Assembly: GCA_002314525.1 (NCBI GenBank)
Contig: DCGE01000094.1
Location: 1 to 20,634 of the forward strand
Source: Prevotellaceae bacterium UBA1786
GTDB lineage: Bacteria > Bacteroidota > Bacteroidia > Bacteroidales > Bacteroidaceae
Length of the DNA: 20,634 nucleotides
Reading direction: 5' to 3'
The notes beneath the pieces are model-generated. The model saw nothing but the letters and a program-made list of their open reading frames with translations, had not been told where the DNA came from and searched no databases. Below, piece after piece: positions 6,801-14,297 of the stretch. How positions within the stretch are numbered: the stretch's first letter is position 1; every line of letters begins with the position of its first letter. The position numbers were made by a program, and so were the translations under genes.

Positions 6801-7667
6801 CTAATACTCAATTATTTCTTCTGCTCCCCATGCGTCATCGTAGCCGATGCCTATGGACTGCTTCTGAATGAAAAAGGCACCCTGGGCTTCGGTTTTTTTG
6901 TTGATGCCCAGTTTGATGTTATTGAACGAAACGGTTTTGATTTCATCTCCATCAAGACTGGTTGCTGTTACAATAATATCCGAAGTCTTTGTTTCAGACG
7001 GTAGGAACGTGTAGATATCGAATGAATAGTCTTTCTTGCCTCTATCGGCAGGTGACACCATATTATAATATAGGTGCGCTCTGTCATTTATGGAAAAGCC
7101 ATTATGCGGATTGAGTCTTGTATCGCCACATGACACTTTGACACGGAACGACTTGATGTTTTCAGGTAGCTGGTCTTTGCAAGTCAGCCGGAACAACGAA
7201 ACAGTTCTGTTGGCTTTCATGTTGATTTCAGCTATCGGGGTGTCATCGGAAATGACAATCTCCTGTGTGGCAAGAAACGTATCGGTTATACTGTCATTCA
7301 CAAAACACACTCTCTCGTCCGAGATGTCGGCAGGTTCTGATGAACTGTGGACAACGGCAATAAGTGTGTATTTGCCCGTTTTGAGTTTACATGACAGTTC
7401 ACCGAAAGCAGAAACGTATCCTTCAACCTGTTCAAGCGAGTCAACCTTTTCATGTGCTTCATTGAAGGCTGCAAACGAGATTCTACGAGAAGAATTAACC
7501 AGACCCCTTGTTTCAATGTCGGAATACTTAACATCAAAGCCAGTCAGGTGGATGCTAAGCCCATACTGAGTTTCTTTACCAGAGTTCGGAACCTCTGCCG
7601 TTTCGCAAGAACACAATAGGCTCAGCACAAAAAGTACTAAGCCTATCAAGTATGAAGTATTTGACAT
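6801..7667 (-). CDS. Surface lipoprotein, possibly FimB/Mfa2-like
   Basis: This is a 288-residue predicted lipoprotein. A hydrophobic signal segment ends in LLCSC, with C21 the likely lipidated cysteine (C19 is an alternative). The mature part looks like beta-rich repeats: a TGKYTLIAVVHSS strand segment, then MKANRTVSLFRLT, then YSFDIYTFLPSE. This resembles FimB/Mfa2-type fimbrial anchor proteins of Bacteroidales, but I hold the family call loosely. The start is ATG 7667; a GTG at 7688 in the same frame would overlap the wzc stop and add seven residues in front of the signal peptide. It lies 30 nt downstream of the tyrosine kinase gene and probably shares its transcript. It may be a surface partner of the export pair, or unrelated. 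Confidence 0.7.
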   Translation of the reverse strand: MSNTSYLIGLVLFVLSLLCSCETAEVPNSGKETQYGLSIHLTGFDVKYSDIETRGLVNSSRRISFAAFNEAHEKVDSLEQVEGYVSAFGELSCKLKTGKYTLIAVVHSSSEPADISDERVCFVNDSITDTFLATQEIVISDDTPIAEINMKANRTVSLFRLTCKDQLPENIKSFRVKVSCGDTRLNPHNGFSINDRAHLYYNMVSPADRGKKDYSFDIYTFLPSETKTSDIIVTATSLDGDEIKTVSFNNIKLGINKKTEAQGAFFIQKQSIGIGYDDAWGAEEIIEY

Positions 7668-7697
7668 AATATTTATTTGTATGATCACTTTAGTTCC

Positions 7698-10127
7698 TCA
7701 CGATTTCTTCTTACTATCTTTTTCTCCGTATGAACCATATCTACCATAGCCATAGCGACCATAACCATAACGGTATCCGTAACGATAGCCATATTTGCCG
7801 CCCTCACCCCTTGTTCCGTTAAGAATAACAGACATGTTCTTGTATCTACCTGACTGGTGACACTCCTCGATTTCATTCAACAGACTCTTTTCAAACAAAC
7901 CAGCACGTATAATAAACATTGTTCTATCAGCTGACTTGTTCGCAATCTGTGTATCTGCAATCATATCGATAGGTGGGCAGTCAAGGAATATGTATTCATA
8001 CTCACCACGAACCTGTTGAATCATTTCAGAGAATCGTGCATCAGAAATAAGTTCTGTTGGGTTCGGAGGGAGAGTACCACATGGAAGAATACTAAGATTA
8101 GATATGTCTGGATACTGCACAATCACATCGTGGTAGTCGTCGACTTTCCTTGCAAGATAATCAGACAGACCTAACTTTGGCGAATTGATGTATTTTGACA
8201 GGTTGGCCTTTCGGATATCGCAGTCAATCAACAATACTTTTTTATCATTAATTGCAAGAGATACTCCGATATTCATTGTCAAGAATGTTTTTCCTGAACC
8301 GACATTGTATGATGTCATTGCTGTAACCTTGTTTTGGTCCGATGATACAAACTCTATGTTGGTTCTTAAAACACGGAATGCCTCATTGAAGTTGTCACGG
8401 CTTCCTCGTTTTACCACAACATCATGGTAATATTGTTGCTTTTGTTTCCGCCATGGCAAAGTAGTTTTTTCATTTCTAACAATTAGAGGTATCTCACCAA
8501 GATATGGCATTGAAAGCGCATCCTGAATATCACGCTTACCACTGACTGTAGTAATCAGTTGCTCACGCAGATAGATAACACAAAGTGGAAGTGCCAAACC
8601 CAGAATTAAGGCGATAGCGAAAATCTGCATTGATTTTGGAGAGATCGGCAGATCACTTCCAGTAGGAAGTTCAATAATGCGTGTATTGTAGGCAGTAAAC
8701 GCCTGCGAAAGTTCATTCTCCTCAAGCTTCTGAAGCAGGAAGATATAAAGACTTTGTTTTACAGATTGCTGACGTTCAACAGAAAGCAATATCTTTGCCT
8801 GACGAGGATTATTCTCGATTTTTGTATTAGTCGTTGACTCGCTTCGTCTTAGATTGCTAATCTGTGTATTAAGGGCAACATTCTGATTATTGAGAGACTG
8901 GACGATACTCCGACGAAGAGCTGAAATCTGCTCATCCATATCCTTAACGATTTTGTTTTCTGTCGAGGAATCCTGAGCCAGCCTATTACGTCTCAAAACA
9001 ATATCATTATAATCACTAATCTGATTCTGAACACCATCAGCACCAATACCGGAAATTGTAGGAATCAATTGTGTATTATCAATACTACCAAGAAAAGACA
9101 TAAGATACTTACATGTCTCAAGTTGGTTGCTAAGTTGAAGTATCTGTTGGGATGTAGCATTTGATTGCTGCATATACATAGAAGCTGCCTCCTTGACATC
9201 TGGAATCATGTTGGAACTTTGATACTGAGAAATCTGTTCATCAACTCCAGATAGTTCGCTTTCGATGAGGGCCAGACGTTCGTGGATGAACTGTGATGTT
9301 GCACGAGTTACGACATTCTTATTTTCCACCCATCTGCGATTATAGACTTCAATAAGGGTGTTAATGATATCGGTTGCTCTATCTGCCACGAAATCTTTAT
9401 ATGACAAAGTTATTACATCAGACTGTTTGTCAGCAAGTGCAACGCTCAAGTTTCTAAGACATCCAGTAATTGTGGACTTAAGTGAAGAACGAGTTACGTA
9501 GATCTTTTGTTTTCCGAGTTTAGTCTTTTTAGGGTCGGTAATATTCACTTTTATGGTTCCGAGAGGCGTAGCGATAAGATTACCTATCCGCCCTTTGGAT
9601 ACAGACGAGTATTGATTCTTATTCTTTACCATCTTTGATAAAGTAACATTCGTACCGTCAATATCAAGTTCAAAAGAAGCTGCATCAGGTTCAGTCAGAC
9701 CAAAAATCTCAACTTTTACTGGGAGTGATTCTTTATACAATGTCTGTGTACGGAGTCGGCCTTTAACTGTGTAGTTATACTGGAGACCCATCTGAATAAC
9801 AACATCATGCATATTGTCTGCAGACTGGAAAGCATGAAGTTCGTTGTCAACATTCGAAGTCGTACGGAGCATACCCAATTCATTGAAAGAAGTGAGTTGG
9901 TTACTCATACTTTTACCAGCTCCTTCAGATTGAATCTGTACTTTTGCAGTACGAGTATAGACTGGTTGTGATTTGCCTATGTACCAATATGCCACAACTA
10001 AGCAGAATACCAGCGAAATCAGGAACCAATACCATTTATTTACACATAGGAAGAAAAGATCCTTATATTGTGAGATATCATCACTCACCTTACGCGACTG
10101 ATTAATAGTCTGTTGTTGAACTGCCAT
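7698..10127 (-). CDS. Wzc-like polysaccharide co-polymerase / tyrosine autokinase
   Basis: This is an 809-residue inner-membrane protein with both halves of a BY-kinase fused. The N-terminal Wzz part has a membrane helix at about 30-50 and a long periplasmic, partly coiled-coil region. A second helix (about 505-525) leads to the cytosolic kinase. Walker A is VGSGKTF near residue 607, Walker A' is LLIDCDIRK, and Walker B is YIFLDCPP. The tail holds ten tyrosines in Gly-Tyr/Arg-Tyr pairs, the usual place of autophosphorylation. In the family, tyrosine phosphorylation cycles control chain length and export of capsule or exopolysaccharide. It follows the Wza-like gene by 28 nt. No glycosyltransferase or flippase is in the window. 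Confidence 0.93.
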   Translation of the reverse strand: MAVQQQTINQSRKVSDDISQYKDLFFLCVNKWYWFLISLVFCLVVAYWYIGKSQPVYTRTAKVQIQSEGAGKSMSNQLTSFNELGMLRTTSNVDNELHAFQSADNMHDVVIQMGLQYNYTVKGRLRTQTLYKESLPVKVEIFGLTEPDAASFELDIDGTNVTLSKMVKNKNQYSSVSKGRIGNLIATPLGTIKVNITDPKKTKLGKQKIYVTRSSLKSTITGCLRNLSVALADKQSDVITLSYKDFVADRATDIINTLIEVYNRRWVENKNVVTRATSQFIHERLALIESELSGVDEQISQYQSSNMIPDVKEAASMYMQQSNATSQQILQLSNQLETCKYLMSFLGSIDNTQLIPTISGIGADGVQNQISDYNDIVLRRNRLAQDSSTENKIVKDMDEQISALRRSIVQSLNNQNVALNTQISNLRRSESTTNTKIENNPRQAKILLSVERQQSVKQSLYIFLLQKLEENELSQAFTAYNTRIIELPTGSDLPISPKSMQIFAIALILGLALPLCVIYLREQLITTVSGKRDIQDALSMPYLGEIPLIVRNEKTTLPWRKQKQQYYHDVVVKRGSRDNFNEAFRVLRTNIEFVSSDQNKVTAMTSYNVGSGKTFLTMNIGVSLAINDKKVLLIDCDIRKANLSKYINSPKLGLSDYLARKVDDYHDVIVQYPDISNLSILPCGTLPPNPTELISDARFSEMIQQVRGEYEYIFLDCPPIDMIADTQIANKSADRTMFIIRAGLFEKSLLNEIEECHQSGRYKNMSVILNGTRGEGGKYGYRYGYRYGYGRYGYGRYGSYGEKDSKKKS
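7728..7793 (-). repeat. Tyrosine-rich tail coding repeat in wzc-like gene
   Basis: This stretch encodes ten tyrosines spaced mainly by single Gly or Arg residues (pattern GY-RY, later GRY). At DNA level the unit is a roughly 6-bp repeat such as ccatag or ccataa, with synonymous changes. Repeats like this can change in copy number in frame and so vary the number of phosphorylation sites. It is part of the coding sequence and not a separate element. Confidence 0.7.
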
Positions 10128-10155
10128 CTTATTAGTATGTTTTTAACAACGTTTT

Positions 10156-10941
10156 TTACTTTAGGAAGAGTGTTGCCAATGATGCACACAATGAAGCAAC
10201 AGAAATCCAGAAACTTGTTGAGAGTACTGTGTTGCCATTAATTGTTGACTGACGAGCTTTCATGTCATTAGGCTCTACGTATACCACATCACCCTGACGG
10301 AGATAGTATACGGGACTTGACATCGTCTGACGGGCTGATGTGAGATCAACTGTATATACTTTTTGTTTTCCGTCGGCCTGACGCATAACAAGTACATTAC
10401 CACGCTTACCCGTAATATTCAAGTCGCCAGCCATTGAAAGAGCATCGATTATTGAAAGATTATCACGGTCGATTGTGTAACGTCCCGGATTCTTTACATC
10501 TCCAAGAATTGAGAAGTAAAGGTTCATTGTAGTACATGTCACAGCAACATCCTTAGCCTGTTTCCTATCAATGATCTGTTGTTTTACCAAAGCTTCAACA
10601 CCGCTACGCTTCAATCCGCCGACCTTTATTCGGCCAAGTACCGGAAAATCAATGAAACCGTTTTCATCAACAGTGTAACCATAAACACTATTGCCGGTTG
10701 TTGTAATATTGGAATAACTATTACCAGACAACATTGAAAACATGTTGTTTATCTCCTGATCTCCCTGGGCCTTGACCATGATATACAACTTATCACCAGG
10801 CTTGATAGTAATATCTTCAACAACTGAAGACGCATTACTGTTGATTAATTCTGCATCCTGAAAATATGTGATTTTCTTTGGAGAAACACAACTGAACAAC
10901 AATGTTACAGCACAGATGACACATAGGTAATTACATTTCAT
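10156..10941 (-). CDS. Polysaccharide export outer-membrane lipoprotein, Wza-like
   Basis: This is a 261-residue Wza/BexD-type export protein. The signal peptide ends in LLFSC, giving lipid anchor C18. The Poly_export domain includes KPGDKLYIMVKA and the VDENGFIDFPVLGRIKVGGL segment. An SLBB-like domain follows (LGDVKNPGRYTI through VYTVDL, then YLRQGDVVYVEP). A hydrophobic helix at the C-terminus (about the last 20 residues) fits the outer-membrane-crossing helix of Wza. It should form the outer-membrane channel for a surface polysaccharide, working with the Wzc-like protein encoded next. I chose ATG 10941; the frame also opens at a TTG three codons earlier. A matching promoter lies 25 nt upstream, so this gene heads the operon. 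Confidence 0.92.
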   Translation of the reverse strand: MKCNYLCVICAVTLLFSCVSPKKITYFQDAELINSNASSVVEDITIKPGDKLYIMVKAQGDQEINNMFSMLSGNSYSNITTTGNSVYGYTVDENGFIDFPVLGRIKVGGLKRSGVEALVKQQIIDRKQAKDVAVTCTTMNLYFSILGDVKNPGRYTIDRDNLSIIDALSMAGDLNITGKRGNVLVMRQADGKQKVYTVDLTSARQTMSSPVYYLRQGDVVYVEPNDMKARQSTINGNTVLSTSFWISVASLCASLATLFLK

Positions 10942-10965
10942 TTTATTCAATTATTTATATCTTCG

Positions 10966-10995
10966 CAAAGTTATAAAAAAAAAACAACATGACAA
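10966..10995 (-). promoter_or_regulatory. Promoter of the polysaccharide export operon
   Basis: On the minus strand a TTG (-33 box, 10993-10995) is followed after 19 nt by TAACTTTG (-7 box, 10966-10973), an exact TAnnTTTG match. The spacer includes ten consecutive T. The predicted transcript starts near 10960 and leaves about 20 nt before the wza-like ATG. Known Bacteroidetes promoters have this form. The call rests on sequence match and position alone. Confidence 0.7.
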
Positions 10996-11119
10996 TGTAT
11001 TTACCTTGTTTATTTCATAAAAAGGTCTTTGGGAGAGTTCAATGCTCAGGTGTTCTTTTGCATGTGCAACAAAGACTGCACGGTTGATTTGTATATGAGT
11101 AGCATAAAATAAAAAATAT

Positions 11120-11137
11120 GTTATTAACGTTGATAAC
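11120..11137. promoter_or_regulatory. Candidate operator palindrome over the -33 box
   Basis: GTTATTAACGTTGATAAC reads the same on both strands except for one mismatched pair (16 of 18 positions agree), centred on AACGTT. It covers the TTG -33 box (11130-11132) of the acyl-CoA synthetase promoter, so a bound repressor would block RNA polymerase. The binding protein is unknown and no regulator gene is in the window. Confidence 0.5.
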
Positions 11138-11159
11138 ACACTTTTATCATATAAATTTG
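11130..11159 (+). promoter_or_regulatory. Promoter of acyl-CoA synthetase-nagB
   Basis: TTG (-33 box, 11130-11132), 19 nt, then TAAATTTG (-7 box, 11152-11159), an exact fit to TTG-N19-TAnnTTTG. The expected transcript starts near 11165 and has a leader of about 20 nt to ATG 11185. Confidence 0.7.
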
Positions 11160-11184
11160 TATCCGATAAAATTCAAATACCAAC

Positions 11185-12840
11185 ATGCGGAATCAACATA
11201 TCGACAGCACGAGCTCCATGATGAGACTCATCAGCAATTCGATAGTCAACAGATGGAATGACATTGCATTCAATGACTATGGTACTGATGTTTCATACAC
11301 ATATCGTGAAGTCTTTGAGAAAATTGTCAGAATCCACGTATTTATGGATCTCTACGGAATCAAGCCTGGCGACAAGATAGCAATATGCGACAAGAACAGC
11401 TCGAACTGGGCTGTCGCTTTCCTTGCAATATTCACATATAAAGCTGTTGCTGTTCCACTTCTCTCGGATTTCCATATCAACCAAGTGGAAATGCTGACTG
11501 AACACTCAGACTCTTGTCTGCTATTGACCAACAAGACTACGTTCCTCAAGGCAGAGAAGGGAAAGGAAAAAATGATCGACCTGAAGACGTTCCGACCTTT
11601 CATACAAAGCACTGAGATGGATGACATCTTCGCACGGCTCGATGATGAAATCAAGAAGCGGTATCCTAACGGCATCAGTCCTGAATGTGTCAACTTCACC
11701 GACGAGAACAACGATGACCTAGCTATCATCAGTTATACTTCAGGTTCGACTGGGAATCCAAAAGGCGTCATGTTGCCATACAGGTCACTTTGGTCAAACA
11801 ACGTATATGCACGAGCTAATTTCCCACTGAAAAGCAACAATGGATGCATCAGCCTGCTGCCATTGGCTCACATGTTCGGACTTAGCTTTGAGTTTCTCTT
11901 CCCGGTTTCCGTAGGCTGCCACATCACTTTCCTCACCAAGATTCCAAGTCCTAATGTCGTCATCAAGGCTTTTGGCGAACTCAAGCCGTTCATGATCATC
12001 CTCGTGCCTCTCATCATTGAGAAGATTGTACAGAAAAACATCATGCCTCTTCTCAACACACCGAAGATGAAGCTTGCACTGAAAATACCAGGTCTGAACA
12101 GGTATATATACAGTGTCATCCGCAAGAAGTTGTCAAAGGTATTCGGAGGAGGTTTCTACGAGGTTGTATTCGGAGGTGCAGCACTTGCAAAGGACGTTGA
12201 GGCCTTGCTGCAGAAGATTCATTTCCGTTTCACATCAGGCTATGGAATGACTGAATGCGGTCCTCTGATTGCATACGTGGATTGGAAGAACTACACCTCA
12301 GGAGGATGTGGAAAGCAGATTGACCGAATGCAGATTGATATACTGAGCGATGATCCCGAGAATGTTCCGGGAGAGATTGTCTGTCGTGGCGACAATCTCA
12401 TGATGGGCTATTACAAGAACCCTGAAGCCACATCCGACGCTATTGACAAAGAAGGATGGCTTCATACCGGAGATCTGGGTACGATGGACCGAAAAGGTAA
12501 TATATACATCCGCGGAAGAAAGAAAAACATGCTTCTCGGAGCAAATGGACAGAATATCTATCCAGAGGAAATCGAAGATATCATCTTACGCCACGAGCTG
12601 GTGGATGAATGTGTGCTGGTTCAGCGAAATCAGAAACTTGTCGCGTTGATATTCGCAACCGATGAAACCCTGAACGCAAACAACATCATCCGTGAGGATT
12701 TCGGCAATCATGCTGACAGCATCCGCAGTTCAATCAACAAAAATCTGCCGAAATTTGCACAGATTTCCAAAGTGGAAGTCCACGATCAGGAATTCGAGAA
12801 AACCCCTAAAAAGAATATTAAGCGTTTTTTATACAAATAA
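11185..12840 (+). CDS. AMP-forming acyl-CoA synthetase (long-chain fatty acid-CoA ligase type)
   Basis: This 551-residue ANL-superfamily ligase activates a carboxylic acid to acyl-AMP and then to a thioester, most likely a fatty acyl-CoA. The P-loop-like AMP motif YTSGSTGNPKG is at about residues 187-197. The GYGMTECGP motif (A5) follows, then GWLHTGDLG (A7), the RGRKKNMLLGANGQNIYPEEIE hinge region (in overlapping parts) and the A10 lysine K546 in NIKRF near the C-terminus. It is slightly short for bacterial FadD but normal for Bacteroidetes members. Substrate chain length cannot be told. It has its own promoter with an overlapping palindrome, which suggests regulation. nagB follows 18 nt downstream and likely shares its mRNA. 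Confidence 0.88.
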   Translation: MRNQHIDSTSSMMRLISNSIVNRWNDIAFNDYGTDVSYTYREVFEKIVRIHVFMDLYGIKPGDKIAICDKNSSNWAVAFLAIFTYKAVAVPLLSDFHINQVEMLTEHSDSCLLLTNKTTFLKAEKGKEKMIDLKTFRPFIQSTEMDDIFARLDDEIKKRYPNGISPECVNFTDENNDDLAIISYTSGSTGNPKGVMLPYRSLWSNNVYARANFPLKSNNGCISLLPLAHMFGLSFEFLFPVSVGCHITFLTKIPSPNVVIKAFGELKPFMIILVPLIIEKIVQKNIMPLLNTPKMKLALKIPGLNRYIYSVIRKKLSKVFGGGFYEVVFGGAALAKDVEALLQKIHFRFTSGYGMTECGPLIAYVDWKNYTSGGCGKQIDRMQIDILSDDPENVPGEIVCRGDNLMMGYYKNPEATSDAIDKEGWLHTGDLGTMDRKGNIYIRGRKKNMLLGANGQNIYPEEIEDIILRHELVDECVLVQRNQKLVALIFATDETLNANNIIREDFGNHADSIRSSINKNLPKFAQISKVEVHDQEFEKTPKKNIKRFLYK

Positions 12841-12858
12841 CTACTAAACACTACAACC

Positions 12859-13671
12859 ATGAGAGTTATTATTACAAAGGATTATGATCAGATGTCCTTA
12901 TGGGCTGCAAACTATGTTGCCCAGAGAATTATTGAAAAGAACCCTACACCTGAAAACCCATTCGTACTTGGGTGTCCAACAGGCAGTTCACCTCTCGGTC
13001 TTTACAGAAACCTCATCAAACTTTATGAAGCAGGTAAAGTCAGTTTCAAGAACGTTGTGACTTTCAACATGGATGAATATGTCAACCTACCAGTTGACCA
13101 CCCGGAAAGCTATCATAGCTTCATGTGGAAAAACTTCTTCAGTCACATTGACATCAAGAAGGAGAATGTTCATATCCTCAACGGCAATGCACCTGACCTC
13201 ATGAAGGAATGTGAAGAGTATGAAAAGGCTATCGAAGCCGCAGGAGGCATCGACCTCTTCATGGGTGGAGTGGGACCTGATGGTCACCTTGCATTCAACG
13301 AACCAGGATCATCACTCGGAAGCAGGACACGTGTGAAGAGTCTCACTACCAACACCATTCAGGCAAACAGCCGTTTCTTCGACAACGATGTCAACAAGGT
13401 TCCACGTATGGCACTCACCGTAGGTGTAGGTACTGTAATGGCAGCCAAGGAAGTGCTTATCGTATGCAACGGACCTCAGAAGAGCAACGCACTTCATCAC
13501 ATCATTGAAGAAGGTGTCAACCATATGTGGACTGCCAGTGCACTTCAGATGCACCAACACGGCATTGTCGTTTGTGACGAAAATGCCACAGTTGATCTCA
13601 AGACTTCAACATACCAGTACTTCAAGGATATCCAGAAAGTTGAACTTGATAAGTACATCAACCTGTTCTGA
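12859..13671 (+). CDS. nagB: Glucosamine-6-phosphate deaminase
   Basis: This is a 270-residue sugar isomerase/deaminase, close to the 266 residues of E. coli NagB. It turns glucosamine-6-phosphate into fructose-6-phosphate and ammonia in the cytosol, the step that brings amino sugars into glycolysis. The substrate loop [12 protein letters not shown], the catalytic NMDEY segment, and [17 protein letters not shown] with the catalytic Asp-His-Glu set are all intact. LTVGVGTVM also fits. It begins 18 nt after the acyl-CoA synthetase with no promoter of its own seen, and ends 25 nt before a strong terminator. No nagA or transporter is adjacent. Confidence 0.95.
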   Translation: MRVIITKDYDQMSLWAANYVAQRIIEKNPTPENPFVLGCPTGSSPLGLYRNLIKLYEAGKVSFKNVVTFNMDEYVNLPVDHPESYHSFMWKNFFSHIDIKKENVHILNGNAPDLMKECEEYEKAIEAAGGIDLFMGGVGPDGHLAFNEPGSSLGSRTRVKSLTTNTIQANSRFFDNDVNKVPRMALTVGVGTVMAAKEVLIVCNGPQKSNALHHIIEEGVNHMWTASALQMHQHGIVVCDENATVDLKTSTYQYFKDIQKVELDKYINLF

Positions 13672-13691
13672 TATCAGATTCATACCAACAG

Positions 13692-13720
13692 AAAAAGAGA
13701 GCACTATCGCTCTCTTTTTT
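13692..13720 (+). terminator. Intrinsic terminator after nagB
   Basis: The stem is GAGAGC (13697-13702) with GCTCTC (13709-13714) around a 6-nt loop, followed by six T. The A run before the stem extends the pairing and lets it work from the other strand too. Confidence 0.85.
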
Positions 13721-13756
13721 CATATATTGGTTCTATGGATTCACTTATTCCTATAC

Positions 13757-13781
13757 AAAAAAAGGAGTCGCACGACTCCTT
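13757..13781 (-). terminator. Intrinsic terminator after rpsT
   Basis: On the minus strand the stem AAGGAGTC pairs with GACTCCTT across a four-base loop (13762-13781), followed by seven T. It lies 4 nt beyond the rpsT stop. With the nagB terminator it insulates the two convergent units. Confidence 0.88.
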
Positions 13782-13785
13782 ATCT

Positions 13786-14037
13786 TTATGCTAGCTTAGC
13801 GAGGTGCTCCATTGCACCAGACTTCAAATTGGCTGCCTTATTCTTGTGAATAATGTTCTGCTTTGCCAACTTGTCAAGCATCTTCTGAAGTTTTGGAAGC
13901 AATTCCTTTGCCTCTGCACCGTCTGCCTTACGGAAATCGCGAAGTGCGTTACGCATAGTCTTTGCGTAATAGTGGTTATGCTCTTTCCTTGTTGCGTTCT
14001 GACGGATACGCTTCAATGTAGATTTGTGATTTGCCAT
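13786..14037 (-). CDS. rpsT: 30S ribosomal protein S20
   Basis: This 83-residue, lysine/arginine-rich protein is a clear S20. It has the N-terminal [14 protein letters not shown] segment and the C-terminal [13 protein letters not shown] helix that binds 16S rRNA in the small subunit. Length is normal. It lies 29 nt downstream of tRNA-Glu on the same strand with no promoter between them, so both probably come from the tRNA promoter, and RNase processing of the tRNA would free the rpsT message. A strong terminator follows 4 nt after the stop. Confidence 0.96.
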   Translation of the reverse strand: MANHKSTLKRIRQNATRKEHNHYYAKTMRNALRDFRKADGAEAKELLPKLQKMLDKLAKQNIIHKNKAANLKSGAMEHLAKLA

Positions 14038-14066
14038 TGTTGTTTATTTTATTATTTCATTCGTAG

Positions 14067-14138
14067 TAGTCCCTAGCAGAATCGAACTGCTCTTTAGAGA
14101 ATGAAAATCTCTCGTCCTAACCGATAGACGAAGGGACC
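14067..14138 (-). tRNA. tRNA-Glu (UUC anticodon)
   Basis: On the minus strand the 72-nt cloverleaf begins GGTCCCT and ends AGGGACTA. The acceptor stem pairs apart from one G-T wobble at the first position. The D-arm contains CGGTTAGGACG. The anticodon stem is GAGAG/CTCTA-like around a loop reading TTTTCAT with TTC anticodon. The T-arm has the GTTCGATTC loop. CCA is not encoded and must be added after transcription. Confidence 0.95.
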
Positions 14139-14189
14139 AGCCTGTGGCCTAAGCCTAGCAAAATCACGCCCTCGCGCAATTTGCGGATG

Positions 14190-14219
14190 CAAAGGTAGGA
14201 AAAATATTTCATTCCACAA
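14190..14219 (-). promoter_or_regulatory. Promoter of tRNA-Glu-rpsT
   Basis: On the minus strand TTG (14217-14219), 19 nt, then TACCTTTG (14190-14197), an exact TAnnTTTG box. The predicted start near 14185 leaves a GC-rich leader of about 45 nt before the tRNA. An 11-bp palindrome CGCAATTTGCG (14175-14185) sits right at the predicted start. Confidence 0.72.
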
Positions 14220-14297
14220 TAGTTTTTCCCGATTTTTTTCCTATTTCTGCCAAATTTAGTATTTTCAAGTCAAAAATGTGACTTTGATATTCTCATT

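Larger units (their letters stand above)
10942..11184. other. Divergent intergenic region
   Basis: This 243-bp AT-rich region separates the minus-strand export operon from the plus-strand acyl-CoA synthetase. It holds one promoter for each side and an 18-bp near-palindrome. A small inverted repeat, TTGCA-TG-TGCAA (11058-11069), lies in the middle. Between about 11000 and 11115 I see no convincing gene or structured RNA. A 62-codon open frame on the minus strand runs through the export promoter and is not credible. Confidence 0.6.

Noticed and set aside
10951..11139. 62-codon minus-strand frame in the divergent region
   Set aside because: The export-operon promoter lies inside it, its composition looks random and it has no start context.
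14266..14284. Hairpin AAGTCA/TGACTT after the SH3 gene as terminator
   Set aside because: The stem is short and AT-rich, and no T run follows on the minus strand.
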